Assembly (NCBI RefSeq): GCF_900107685.1
Contig: NZ_FNRQ01000002.1
Coordinates: forward strand, 124,001-188,000
DNA: 64,000 nt
Reading direction: 5' to 3'
Source: Paraburkholderia sartisoli
GTDB lineage: Bacteria > Pseudomonadota > Gammaproteobacteria > Burkholderiales > Burkholderiaceae
Positions 44,825 to 53,559 of this stretch are shown one piece after another. Below the pieces are notes generated by a model that had not been told where the DNA came from, searched no databases, and was given only the letters and a program-made list of their open reading frames with translations. A program made the translations under genes and the position numbers. The first letter of the stretch is position 1. The number at the start of each line of letters is the position of its first letter.

Positions 44825-46192
44825 ATGAATCCAGAACAAGGCCTGCCTCTTCCGCAACGTTATGGCGCGATCTTCGTCGTGGCGCTCGGCATCACCCTTG
44901 CCGTGCTTGACAGCGCCATCGCCAACGTCGCGCTTCCGACTATCGCGCGGCATCTGCATGCAAGCGCCGCCAGCTCGATCTGGGTCATCAACGCATATCA
45001 GCTTGCGATCACCATCTCGCTGCTGCCGCTTGCCTCACTCGGCGATCGCATCGGTTACCGGCGCGTGTATCTGGCGGGCCTCGCGCTCTTCACGGTCTCG
45101 TCGCTCGGTTGCGCGCTCGCCACCTCGCTGCCGGCGCTCGCCTTCGCCCGCGTGATCCAGGGCTTCGGCGCGGCCGGCATCATGAGCGTCAACACCGCGC
45201 TCGTGCGCATGATCTATCCCCCCGACCAGCTCGGGCGCGGCATCTCGATCAACGCGATGGTGGTCGCGGTGTCGTCGGCGGTCGGGCCGACGGTCGCTTC
45301 CGCGGTACTCTCCGTCGCGACGTGGCCGTGGCTCTTCGCGATCAACGTGCCGATCGGCATCGCCGCGTTCGCCTTCGGGCTGAAGGCGCTGCCGCGCAAC
45401 ACGCCGCACAGTACGCCCTACGATTTCCTGAGCGCGGTGATGAATGCGTTCGTGTTCGGCCTGCTGATCTTCGCCATCGATGGCTTCGGTCACGGTGAGC
45501 ATCGCGGCTATGTGATCGCGGCGCTCGTCGCGGTCGTGGTGATCGGCTACTTCTTCGTGCGGCGGCAGCTCGGCCAGCCCGCGCCGCTCCTGCCCGTGGA
45601 TCTACTGAAGATCCCGATCTTCGCGCTGTCGATCGGCACGTCGATCTGTTCGTTCGCCGCGCAGATGCTGGCGTTCGTCTCGCTGCCGTTTCTGATGCAG
45701 GACACGTTCGGGCTCACCCAGGTGCAGACCGGTTTGCTGATGACCCCGTGGCCACTCGTCATCGTCGTCGCGGCGCCGCTGGCGGGCGTGCTCTCGGATC
45801 GCTACTCGGCGGGCATTCTGGGCGGCATCGGGCTCGTCACGATGACATGTGGACTGTTGCTGCTCGCCACGCTCGGCGCACATCCGGAACCGTTCGCCAT
45901 CGCGTGGCGCATGGCCGTGTGCGGCGCGGGCTTTGGCCTCTTCCAGTCGCCGAACAACCGCACGATGCTGTCGTCCGCGCCGCGCTCGCGCAGCGGCGGC
46001 GCAAGCGGCATGCTCGGCACGGCGCGCCTGACCGGACAAACGCTCGGCGCGGCGCTGGTGGCGTTGATCTTCGGCGTGGCGCCGCAACGCGGGCCGACCA
46101 TCGCGCTCTACGTCGCGGCGTCCTTTGCGATCGTCGCGGCGGCGGTCAGCATGTTGCGCATCGTGCGGCGCGAGGCGACCGCTTCGACCTGA
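44825..46192 (+). CDS. MFS drug exporter, DHA2-type (EmrB/QacA-like)
   Basis: 455 residues from ATG 44825 (a GTG two codons earlier is possible). Motif C-like VVAVSSAVGPTVASAVL, the motif A loop LGDRIGYRRVYLAGLALF, and motif D1 region AIANVALPTIARHL are present; about 14 helices are predicted, as for DHA2. It would expel drugs or metabolites by proton antiport. No membrane-fusion protein or regulator is beside it. Confidence 0.9.
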   Translation: MNPEQGLPLPQRYGAIFVVALGITLAVLDSAIANVALPTIARHLHASAASSIWVINAYQLAITISLLPLASLGDRIGYRRVYLAGLALFTVSSLGCALATSLPALAFARVIQGFGAAGIMSVNTALVRMIYPPDQLGRGISINAMVVAVSSAVGPTVASAVLSVATWPWLFAINVPIGIAAFAFGLKALPRNTPHSTPYDFLSAVMNAFVFGLLIFAIDGFGHGEHRGYVIAALVAVVVIGYFFVRRQLGQPAPLLPVDLLKIPIFALSIGTSICSFAAQMLAFVSLPFLMQDTFGLTQVQTGLLMTPWPLVIVVAAPLAGVLSDRYSAGILGGIGLVTMTCGLLLLATLGAHPEPFAIAWRMAVCGAGFGLFQSPNNRTMLSSAPRSRSGGASGMLGTARLTGQTLGAALVALIFGVAPQRGPTIALYVAASFAIVAAAVSMLRIVRREATAST

Positions 46193-46326
46193 TTGCTGTC
46201 GGTATGCATCGCACCGGGCATCGAATACCGCATGCGCCGCTCGCGCAGCACATGTCCGCGTCCAGCCCTCGCCAGCATGCGTGCGTGAACATCACGAGCC
46301 GGCCTCACGCTTCATCACGGCAGACG

Positions 46327-46353
46327 AAAAACGGCGGCCAGAACAGGCCGCCG
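46327..46353 (-). terminator. Rho-independent terminator of otsA
   Basis: Read on the minus strand: CGGCGGCC, loop of 6, GGCCGCCG then TTTTT, 50 bases after the otsA stop. Confidence 0.88.
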
Positions 46354-46402
46354 CACAAATCAAGCGTCGCTTTTCTTGCGTTTCGGGTCGGACGCCGGGC
46401 GT

Positions 46403-47827
46403 CTAGTTCGCCGGCGCGTGCGCGAGCTTGACCGCCTTTGCCGTCGCCGATGCAGCCGTTGCCACGTTGCGCAGATCGGCGAGGAAGTTATCCCGCCACA
46501 CGGAAAGATTGTTCTCGCGCAGCGGCGCCATCATGTCCGCGTGACGCGCCTGGCGTTCCGCGAGCGGCATCGACAGTGCGCGCTCCAGCGCTTCGGCCAT
46601 CTGCGACAGATCGAACGGATTCACGACCAGCGCGCCCGGCAACTGCCCGGCGGCGCCGGCGAATTGCGACAGCACGAGCACGCCCGGGTCGGCCGGATCC
46701 TGCGAAGCGACGTATTCCTTCGCGACGAGGTTCATCCCGTCGCGCAGCGGCGTCACGTAACCGACCTGCGACTGACGGAACAGCGCCATCAGCAGATTGC
46801 GGTCGTACTTGCGGTTCAGGTACTGGATCGGCGTCCAGTCGAGCTGCGCGAAGCGGCCATTGATGCGCCCCGCTTCGCCTTCCAGCGTCTGCCGGATACG
46901 CTGATAGGTCGATACATCGGAGCGCGTCGGCGGCGCGATCTGCACGAGCGACACGCGGCCGTGCCAGCCCGGCGCGTTCAGCAGCAGACGCTCGAACGCC
47001 TGGAAGCGCTCGACCAGCCCCTTCGAGTAATCGAGCCGGTCGACACTCATGATCAGCTTGCGGCCGCGCATTCCTTCACGCAGGCTGCGAACCGGCTTGC
47101 GATCGGTGAACTGCTCCGCGGCCTTCGCAATCGCATCCGGATAGATGCCGATCGGATAGGCGCCGACCTTCAGGAAGCGGCCGTACGCGTGCATCATGCC
47201 GTCCTCGCTCGACGTGCCATGCTGCCCGCGCTCGATAAAGTCGACGAACGACTGGCGATCCGCATCGGTCTGAAAGCCGACGACGTCGTAACTGCACATG
47301 CACTTCACGAGCTCTTCGTGCGGCGGCACGGTGCGCAGCACTTCGGGCACCGGAAACGGAATGTGCAGGAAGAAGCCCACCGGATTCTTCACGCCGAGAT
47401 CACGCAGACAGCGCGCGAACGGCAGCAGATGGTAGTCGTGTACCCAGATGATGTCGTCGGGCTTGAGCAGCGGCTTCAGCTGCTTCGCGAGCGTCACGTT
47501 GACGCGCAGATAACCCGAGTATTCCTGCCGGTCGTAGCGCGACAGGTCGTTGCGATAGTGGAAGGTCGGCCACAGCGTGGCGTTCGAGAAACCACGGTAA
47601 TACTGGTCGTAGTCACGCTTCGTGAGACCGACGGTGGCGTACGTCACGTTGCCCTGCTTTTCGATGACAGGCGCCGCCGGTTCACCGACGGTCTCGCCAC
47701 TCCAGCCGAACCACACGCCACCGGTTTCCTTCAGCGCATCGAGCACGCCGATCGCGAGACCGCCAGCGGCCTGACGGCCCTCCTGGGTCGGCGCGACACG
47801 ATTCGATACCACGATCAATCTGCTCAT
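46403..47827 (-). CDS. otsA: Alpha,alpha-trehalose-phosphate synthase (UDP-forming)
   Basis: 474 residues from ATG 47827 (MSRLIVVSNRVA), the family start. GT20 features: the N-terminal loop APTQEGRQAAGGLAIGVLDAL, WVHDYHLLPFARCLRDLG, VGFFLHIPFPVPEVLRTVPPHEEL, GRKLIMSVDRLDYSKGLVERFQAFERLL and DGMNLVAKEYVASQ. It makes trehalose 6-phosphate from UDP-glucose and glucose 6-phosphate for osmotic and stress protection. No phosphatase gene (otsB) is adjacent, which is unlike many genomes. Confidence 0.96.
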   Translation of the reverse strand: MSRLIVVSNRVAPTQEGRQAAGGLAIGVLDALKETGGVWFGWSGETVGEPAAPVIEKQGNVTYATVGLTKRDYDQYYRGFSNATLWPTFHYRNDLSRYDRQEYSGYLRVNVTLAKQLKPLLKPDDIIWVHDYHLLPFARCLRDLGVKNPVGFFLHIPFPVPEVLRTVPPHEELVKCMCSYDVVGFQTDADRQSFVDFIERGQHGTSSEDGMMHAYGRFLKVGAYPIGIYPDAIAKAAEQFTDRKPVRSLREGMRGRKLIMSVDRLDYSKGLVERFQAFERLLLNAPGWHGRVSLVQIAPPTRSDVSTYQRIRQTLEGEAGRINGRFAQLDWTPIQYLNRKYDRNLLMALFRQSQVGYVTPLRDGMNLVAKEYVASQDPADPGVLVLSQFAGAAGQLPGALVVNPFDLSQMAEALERALSMPLAERQARHADMMAPLRENNLSVWRDNFLADLRNVATAASATAKAVKLAHAPAN

Positions 47828-47853
47828 TCGGCTCCACCTCATTCAGTTATGCA

Positions 47854-47892
47854 TTGCATGCGGGGGACATTCAGCTTTTATCGTGCATGCAA
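47854..47892. promoter_or_regulatory. Inverted repeat upstream of otsA
   Basis: TTGCATGC (47854-47861) and GCATGCAA (47885-47892) form an inverted repeat with a 23-base spacer, 27 bases upstream of the otsA start. It could be an operator; no regulator is known. Confidence 0.3.
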
Positions 47893-48073
47893 GTCACATG
47901 CCGCGTCTCGCTAAAACCGGAAGAAAAATGTATGTGAACGCGACGGGCGAGAATAAACCTGCGATGTATGTCATTCACATCGCAAGAAAATTTTTCCCGT
48001 CTTCCTGCCGTTTGTGCGCTGCCACTCGCGTTGCGCGGCTCAACCCGGTGCGCCACGCATGCCGTGGCTCCAC

Positions 48074-48298
48074 TCAGGCGTCCTGCTCGGAACCGAGGTC
48101 GCGCTGATAGTCGAGCCCTTCCGGGCGCACGCCGCCCTGATTGTGGTCGCCGTCGAGCGGCGCATGGGGCGCGGGACGATTCTGCGCAGCCGGATCGGGA
48201 CCTGCGGGCGGCCCGTCCGTGCCGCTGCCGGCGGGGTTGGCAGGACGTGGGTCGCGCTTCGAATGGCGCGCGGAGCGCCGCAAGGCGGGGTGTCTCAT
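48074..48298 (-). CDS. Small Pro/Arg-rich protein, unknown
   Basis: 74 residues from ATG 48298 behind GTGGAGG. The N-terminus is basic (MRHPALRRSARHSKRDPRPA), the middle Gly/Pro/Asp-rich (GSGTDGPPAGPDPAAQNRPAPHAPLDGDHNQGG) and the end acidic. Probably disordered. The ribosome site is strong, but the sequence is low in complexity, so the call is moderate. Confidence 0.5.
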   Translation of the reverse strand: MRHPALRRSARHSKRDPRPANPAGSGTDGPPAGPDPAAQNRPAPHAPLDGDHNQGGVRPEGLDYQRDLGSEQDA

Positions 48299-48446
48299 CT
48301 CGATGCCTCCACTGGAAGGCCGCCACACGAACGGTGGCATCACCATAGTCTAGAGCCCGGCGTGGCAAATTGCCGGTAAAAACGCAGCCCGACGTGTAAC
48401 AAGTACATCAAGCGCCGGGCAGTACGGACACGCGACGCCACGAGCC

Positions 48447-48653
48447 TCAATGCACGACGACATGCGGCGCCTCGTCCGGCGCTGGAGGCGGGTCGCCGAT
48501 CGGCGGCGTATCGGGAATCGTCGGCTCGCGTGTCGGGTCGGGGTCGGTGTCGGGCTGATCGGGATCGGGTGTCGAAGGCGGCTCGATGGGCTCGGGGCGA
48601 TGCGCGATGACCGTGGGATTCGGCGTGGGCACGTCGGCGTAACGTTCAGGCAT
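48447..48653 (-). CDS. Small Pro/Asp-rich protein, unknown
   Basis: 68 residues from ATG 48653 behind GAGGAG. After MPERYADVPTPNPTVIAHRPEPIE it is a repetitive Pro-Asp-Thr stretch (PSTPDPDQPDTDPDPTREP...), so almost certainly disordered. It is one of a group of Pro-rich short proteins around here; function unknown. Confidence 0.55.
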   Translation of the reverse strand: MPERYADVPTPNPTVIAHRPEPIEPPSTPDPDQPDTDPDPTREPTIPDTPPIGDPPPAPDEAPHVVVH

Positions 48654-48784
48654 GAAAGTCTCCTCGTTCGAGTCGAACCCTTTCATCAGCAAGCGATGTG
48701 CCGCCCGCCCAACGCAAGATCACGGGCCGCCGTTCTGCCCGCCGCTTAACGAACCAGCACCTGTGTTACATAAGCGCTGCGCGT

Positions 48785-50191
48785 TCAGGCATTCGCGTCG
48801 CCCAGCGCGCGGGACTCGTCGTCCGCTTCGCCTTCGGCCAGACGGCTTGCGTCGTTGCCGTATTCGACGAGGCGGTTATACAGCGTCTTCAGGCTGATGC
48901 CGAGGATCTCCGCGGCGCGCGTTTTCACACCGCCGCATTGTTCGAGCGTCGCGAGAATCAGCTGCCGGTCGGCTTCGGCAAGCGAAGTGCCGAACGGTAT
49001 CGTCACCGCCGTGCCCACTGCCGGCTTCGACAGCGAGATCTGCAGCGGCACTGTCGCCGTGCTGTCGGATTCCGGGCCGGACATGATGTGCGCGCGCTGC
49101 ACATAGTTCTTCAGTTCGCGTACGTTGCCGGGCCACGGATACGACATCAACATGTCCTTCACCGCCTGCGGGAAGTGCTTTTTCGTGCTGTGGCGTTCGT
49201 TCAGCTCATCAAGGAAGGCCTGCGCGAGCAGGTCGACGTCCTTGCCACGCTCGCGCAGCGGCGGCAGGCTGATCGGGAACACGTTCAACCGGTGATACAG
49301 GTCGAGGCGCAACTTGCCTTCGAGCACGGCCTGCTCCGGATCGCGATTCGTCGCGGCGATCAGGCGCACGTCGGTTTCGATCTCCTTCGTTGTGCCGACC
49401 CGCATGAACATGCCGGTTTCCAGCACGCGCAGCAGCTTGACCTGCAACTCGACCGGCATCTCGGTGATTTCGTCGAGGAACAGCGTGCCGCCGTTCGCGC
49501 GCTCGAAATAGCCCTTGTGTTGACGGTCGGCGCCCGTGAACGAGCCGCGCTCATGCCCGAACATTTCGGATTCGATCAAATTCGGCGAGATCGCGCCGCA
49601 GTTCACCGCGAGAAACGCGTGCTTGCGGCGCAGGCTCAACTGGTGAACGGTCTGCGCGGCGACTTCCTTGCCGGTGCCCGATTCGCCGACCAGCATCACC
49701 GAAGCCGCCGTCGGCGCGACCCGGCTGATCTGGTCGTAGACCTCCTGCATCGCAGGCGAATTGCCAAGCATCAGACCGAAGCGGCCCATGCGTCGCAGTT
49801 CGCCGCGCAGGGTGCCGATTTCGGCTTTCAGGTCGCCCGGACGTGGCAGGCGGCTCAGAATCGCCTTCACGCGCTGCATGTTGATCGGTTTGACCAGATA
49901 GTCGGTCGCACCCATTTTCAGTGCGTTCACGGCCGATTCGACCGTCGCGTGCCCGGTGATGACGATGACCTCGACGCCCGACTGCGGATCGAGGTCCTCG
50001 AAGAGGTCGACGCCACTGCCGTCCGGCAGCTTGAGGTCGGTGAAAATCACGTCCGGCGTTTGCCTGACGAGCTGGATGCGCGCTTCACGCAGATCGCCGG
50101 CGGTGACCGTGGTCAAGCCGTCTTCTGCGATGATGGTGGCGAGCGCCTCGCGGGTACCTGGATCGTCATCGACAATCAATACGTGTGGCAT
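48785..50191 (-). CDS. Sigma-54-dependent response regulator (NtrC/AtoC type)
   Basis: 468 residues from ATG 50191 (MPHVLIVDDDPGTRE). Receiver domain with acidic DDD, phospho-acceptor Asp52, Thr79 and Lys101; AAA+ domain with Walker A GESGTGKE, sigma-54 contact loop GSFTGA (the usual GAFTGA with Ala to Ser), Walker [10 protein letters not shown] and [11 protein letters not shown]-terminal Fis-type HTH ([19 protein letters not shown]). No histidine kinase gene is adjacent. A second, receiver-less sigma-54 activator lies 1.4 kb away on the other strand and shares the HTH pattern. Confidence 0.93.
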   Translation of the reverse strand: MPHVLIVDDDPGTREALATIIAEDGLTTVTAGDLREARIQLVRQTPDVIFTDLKLPDGSGVDLFEDLDPQSGVEVIVITGHATVESAVNALKMGATDYLVKPINMQRVKAILSRLPRPGDLKAEIGTLRGELRRMGRFGLMLGNSPAMQEVYDQISRVAPTAASVMLVGESGTGKEVAAQTVHQLSLRRKHAFLAVNCGAISPNLIESEMFGHERGSFTGADRQHKGYFERANGGTLFLDEITEMPVELQVKLLRVLETGMFMRVGTTKEIETDVRLIAATNRDPEQAVLEGKLRLDLYHRLNVFPISLPPLRERGKDVDLLAQAFLDELNERHSTKKHFPQAVKDMLMSYPWPGNVRELKNYVQRAHIMSGPESDSTATVPLQISLSKPAVGTAVTIPFGTSLAEADRQLILATLEQCGGVKTRAAEILGISLKTLYNRLVEYGNDASRLAEGEADDESRALGDANA

Positions 50192-50626
50192 TGCGTCTCG
50201 CAAACGTGGGAAGCGTTGGATGTTCGCATCGTCAAACGCGTGAAACCCGCCGGTGGCAGCGCGCCCGATGCGTCGCGCGCTGCACGAACCGCACGACAGG
50301 TGCGGTGGTTTCCGGCCGGGATTCGAGGTCTGGCGTCGTGACCCGGGTTCGATCGGACCGGACAGCAATCCGGATCAGTGATCGATTCGGGACGAAGACC
50401 AGGTGCGCCTGCGCAACAATCGGCGGATGCGTGCCAGCCCGAACGCCTCATTGTTGTGGATTTGTTCATTGTACGGCTTTACTCCGGCCATGCGCCTCTA
50501 TCTTATGGCGAGAAAGCGCGGAGAAGCCGACTCGCCCATCTGGCAAGCCGCGCACCACGCAGCCTCATACCGGGCGCGCCGCAAGACCCATCGATCGTCT
50601 CGCGGCGTTCAACCGGAAATCACCGC

Positions 50627-50935
50627 TCAGCTACGCGGGAAAGGCCAGGGTTCGCCTGTGCCCGCCGGATGCCCGGCGCCGTTCGTCGCACCGCTTGCTG
50701 CACCGTTTGCAGCACCGTTTGCAGCGCCGCTCGCGGCGTCGCCGTCGCTGGCGGTTTTCATCGTGGCGGCCGCGGGTTGCCCGGGCATGACCACGCTACC
50801 GCCTTCCCCTTCCCATCGGCTCAGATCACGACTCAACAGTGTCCGCGCGACGCGCTGCCGCTGAGACCAGCGCCATGCGAGGATCCCGCCGACTGCCATC
50901 AACGCGCCGAAAATGCCTATTCTGGGTCGTGCCAT
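50627..50935 (-). CDS. Small membrane protein with Ala/Asn/Gly repeats
   Basis: 102 residues, ribosome site GAGGAG. A single N-terminal hydrophobic segment (IGIFGALMAVGGILAW) is followed by basic residues (RWSQRQRVARTLLSRDL), so the C-terminal part is cytoplasmic or periplasmic according to signal-anchor rules. The tail is an Ala/Gly/Asn/Ser-rich tandem repeat (GAANGAANGAASGATNGA). Function unknown. It follows the decayed DUF883 gene in the same direction. Confidence 0.6.
   Translation of the reverse strand: MARPRIGIFGALMAVGGILAWRWSQRQRVARTLLSRDLSRWEGEGGSVVMPGQPAAATMKTASDGDAASGAANGAANGAASGATNGAGHPAGTGEPWPFPRS
50679..50738. repeat. 12-bp tandem repeat (5 copies)
   Basis: Five imperfect copies of the unit CCGTTTGCAGCA inside the gene at 50627-50935, encoding ANGA-type units on the minus strand. 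Copy-number variation would keep the frame. Confidence 0.8.
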
Positions 50936-51576
50936 GTCGAACTCCTCTTCATCGCAAATCGGGTAAATCGGACCGAAGCAATCGTCTGCGCGAACGCCGG
51001 CGTGAACTGCCCGCCGGGCCGCATCGCGCGAAGCAGGCGGATCATGCGTCGCGCCACCCCATCGACGCCGCTCAAATCACCGCGTCACCAGAACGCCCAG
51101 CAAAAAAACCCATTCCCGTGCCAATGCCGAGCGTCTGCCACGGAGTGTCGCGGACGTAGCGATCGGTGTTGTCGGCAGCCACGCGATAGCGCTGCGTCCG
51201 TCGCCAAGCGCCAGGCTGCAGCGAATCGACATGCGCGCGCCTGCCCTGCCGTTCCGCTTGCGCACCGGCTTTCCTAGTCGATTGATTTCAAGCGGGCGAG
51301 TTCCGCCCCATCCATCCCGCGTCTGCACAACCGCATGTTCCGGTCGATATTGCCGATCGCTCATGACAAATATGTCGTTAGTACCTTTTATCGATCGCGC
51401 CTCCGTCCATCGGGGCGCGAACAGCCGTTCGATCGTCCTCACGCGGCCGCGCGCATTGCGGTGCAAGGCGCGCGAGTGGTTAAATCATATTTACGAGATA
51501 TTGAGCCGGCGCGGTTCGCGGATCGTGCGGACAGGCGTCGCTACAACGAAGAACATTTTTGCAGGACATCCTGTTT
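50936..51576. other. Gene-poor region with a decayed DUF883 gene
   Basis: 641 bases between the small membrane protein and the sigma-54 activator. It holds the DUF883 relic (51077-51240, minus) and the upstream region of the activator, with a lower-GC patch near 51360-51410 and 51480-51570. No intact gene is supported. Confidence 0.5.
51077..51240 (-). pseudogene. Relic of a DUF883 (ElaB/YqjD-like) gene, frameshifted
   Basis: On the minus strand one frame encodes RVAADNTDRYVRDTPWQTLGIGTGMGF, which is the conserved DUF883 neck (DRYVRDTPWQ) leading into the C-terminal membrane anchor. It then hits a run of seven T (51101-51107) where removing one T restores the expected end FLLGVLVTR-stop at 51077, a typical anchor end. 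The N-terminal half is not recognisable and has a stop in the same frame. This indicates a ribosome-anchoring DUF883 protein broken by a +1 insertion, or a sequencing error at the homopolymer. Confidence 0.65.
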
Positions 51577-52632
51577 ATGGCGTCAATCGATCTGGACCCG
51601 CCCGCTGTCGCCGCGGGCGGCGGCGCGGCGCAGACGAAGCAGCGCATCCCGGGCGCGGTGGCCGGCCTCAGGTCCTATGGCCTGCTGTACGGCTCATCGC
51701 CAGTGATGCTCGAACTGTACGAGCAGATTGAACGCGTCGCGGCAACCGACGCAACCGCGTTGATCATCGGCGAATCCGGCACCGGCAAGGAACTCATCGC
51801 GCGCACGATTCACGACCAGAGCGCGCGCCGCGACGCGCCGTTCATCGCCGTGAACTGCGGCGCGATTCCCGACGAGCTGATCGAAGCCGAACTCTTCGGC
51901 CACGAGAAAGGCAGCTTCACGGGCGCGGTGCAGGGACGCATCGGTTACTTCGAGCATGCGAACGGCGGCACGCTGTTCCTCGACGAAATCACCGAGATGG
52001 CGCCGGTGCGTCAGGTGAAGCTGTTGCGCGCGCTCGAGACGGGCACGTTCTTCCGGGTGGGCGGAAGCGAGCTGATTCGCGGCGACGTGCGCGTGATCGC
52101 CGCGACCAACCGCGATCCGGTTGTCGCGATGAAGGAAAACGGTCTGCGCGAGGACCTGATGTATCGCCTCGCCGTGTTTCCGCTGCGCGCGCCGCCGCTG
52201 CGCGAACGCGAGAACGATCGCGAACTGCTCGCGCATTACTTTCTGGCTTCGATGAACCAGCAGGAAGGCACGAACAAGACGTTCAGCAAGCGCGCCATCG
52301 AAACGCTGCGGACGTGGTCGTGGCCCGGCAACGTGCGTGAGCTGAAGAACGCGGTGTACCGGGCGTTCATCCTCGCGGAAAAAACGGTCGAGCTGCCGCA
52401 TCCGCACCTTGCGTCGCGCGTCAGGAAGCCGGTCACGCAAGGCGACGCGATGAGCGTGTGGATCGGCACGCCGCTCGCGGACGCGCAGAAGCAGATCATC
52501 CTCGGCACGCTGAAGTACTGCGGCGGCGACAAGCGTCGCGCCGCGAAGGCGCTCGGCGTGAGCCTGAAGACGCTGTACAACCGGCTCGGTACGTACGGCA
52601 GCGAAGACGGCGTCGAAGAGGAAAGCGAGTAG
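51577..52632 (+). CDS. Stand-alone sigma-54-dependent transcriptional activator
   Basis: 351 residues from ATG 51577. There is no receiver or ligand domain: only about 40 residues precede the AAA+ domain ([45 protein letters not shown]). GSFTGA is the sigma-54 contact loop (again Ser instead of Ala), Walker [20 protein letters not shown] and Fis-type [21 protein letters not shown]. Such minimal activators (PspF, HrpR/S type) are controlled by partner proteins. It could cooperate with the response regulator at 48785-50191 or drive the lipoprotein pair downstream; both are inference. Confidence 0.92.
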   Translation: MASIDLDPPAVAAGGGAAQTKQRIPGAVAGLRSYGLLYGSSPVMLELYEQIERVAATDATALIIGESGTGKELIARTIHDQSARRDAPFIAVNCGAIPDELIEAELFGHEKGSFTGAVQGRIGYFEHANGGTLFLDEITEMAPVRQVKLLRALETGTFFRVGGSELIRGDVRVIAATNRDPVVAMKENGLREDLMYRLAVFPLRAPPLRERENDRELLAHYFLASMNQQEGTNKTFSKRAIETLRTWSWPGNVRELKNAVYRAFILAEKTVELPHPHLASRVRKPVTQGDAMSVWIGTPLADAQKQIILGTLKYCGGDKRRAAKALGVSLKTLYNRLGTYGSEDGVEEESE

Positions 52633-52962
52633 CCCGTTGATTCGCCGTGGTCCGGCCAGCGCGCGCCGGACATCTCCTGAACACGGCATCTTTATCCCGA
52701 CCATGCGAAGTTGAATGCGAAAACGCTTCGCGTGGTTCGCCTGTCGCCCTGCTTGTCCACACGCTCGATCCCCGCGTCTTTTCAGAAACTTCGTTGATGT
52801 GCATCAGGATTTGCAATTGCTTGCACTTTTCTCCTGCCATTTACAAAACGCATCCTGCAAAATGCTGCGGCAAGAAAGGACGTGAATAACGCGTCGTCTG
52901 GCTGTAGCCGCGCGAAGCGCGTGGCATACCGGCAGACGTCGCCAGCAGGAGCAAGACAGGGA
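52633..52962. other. Intergenic region before the lipoprotein pair
   Basis: 330 bases, lower GC around 52780-52890 (TTGCAATTGCTTGCACTTTTCTCC, CATTTACAAAACGC). No convincing sigma-54 -24/-12 element was found by eye; a normal promoter is likely. Confidence 0.4.
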
Positions 52963-53559
52963 ATGATGATCAGGATGCACCGGGCCCACGGCGCCCAGCG
53001 GAAGCGCTCATCCACGCTCTCCGTGTTCTCCGCGCCCGCGACGCTCGCCGTCGTCGCGATCGCTGCGATCGTTGCGACAGTCAGCTTGAGCGGATGCAAC
53101 TCGGTCTATTCAGAAGGCGCGACCGCCGGTGCCGGTATCGCCGGCGCCGCCATCGCTTCCAGCGTCACCAATAATGCAGCCGTCGCGACCGGCATCGGCC
53201 TTGGCGCCGTTGCCGCGGCGCGCGCCGGCGTGCAGTACTCGCAGCGCGTCGTGCATCGCGACACCCAGGACCGCATCGCGCAGGCGGCCGGCCCGCTCGA
53301 CGTCGGCGCCGTCGCGCCGTGGAGCGTCACGCATTCGGTTCCGATCGAAGAGGACGAGCACGGTCGCGTCACGGTCAGCCGCACGATCAGCACCGGCGCG
53401 CTCGACTGCAAGGAAATCGTCTTCTCCGTCGACAAAACCGCCACGAAGAGCGTGCCGGCCAGCACGGGGTTCTACGTCGCGTCGATCTGCCGTGACGGCG
53501 CCGCGTGGAAATGGGCGTCGGCGGAACCGGCCACCGGGCGCTGGGGCGCGCTGCAATGA
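52963..53559 (+). CDS. Glycine-zipper-like lipoprotein, first of a coupled pair
   Basis: About 198 residues from ATG 52963 (ATG 52966 or 52975 are alternatives). An unusually long N-terminal stretch precedes a lipoprotein signal (VAIAAIVATVSLSGC). Then a Gly/Ala-rich helix pair (GATAGAGIAGAAIASSVTNNAAVATGIGLGAVAAARAG) and a C-terminal domain: APWSVTHSVPIEEDEHGRVTVSRTI...CKEIVFSVDK...GFYVASICRDGAAWKWASAEPATGRWGALQ. Two Cys in the C-terminal domain are conserved in its neighbour and may form a disulfide. Paralogue of the next gene. Confidence 0.75.
   Translation: MMIRMHRAHGAQRKRSSTLSVFSAPATLAVVAIAAIVATVSLSGCNSVYSEGATAGAGIAGAAIASSVTNNAAVATGIGLGAVAAARAGVQYSQRVVHRDTQDRIAQAAGPLDVGAVAPWSVTHSVPIEEDEHGRVTVSRTISTGALDCKEIVFSVDKTATKSVPASTGFYVASICRDGAAWKWASAEPATGRWGALQ

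Noticed and set aside
47871..48368. 165-codon minus-strand frame
   Set aside because: Overlaps the better supported frame 48074-48298 with a ribosome site; composition is Arg-rich without motifs.
51077..51466. 129-codon minus-strand frame as an intact gene
   Set aside because: Only its last nine residues (FLLGVLVTR) look like protein of a known family; the DUF883 neck is in another frame, so it was called a relic.
52633..52962. Sigma-54 promoter before the lipoprotein pair
   Set aside because: Only chance GG-N10-GC matches were seen in GC-rich DNA; no TGGCAC-N5-TTGCA-like site.
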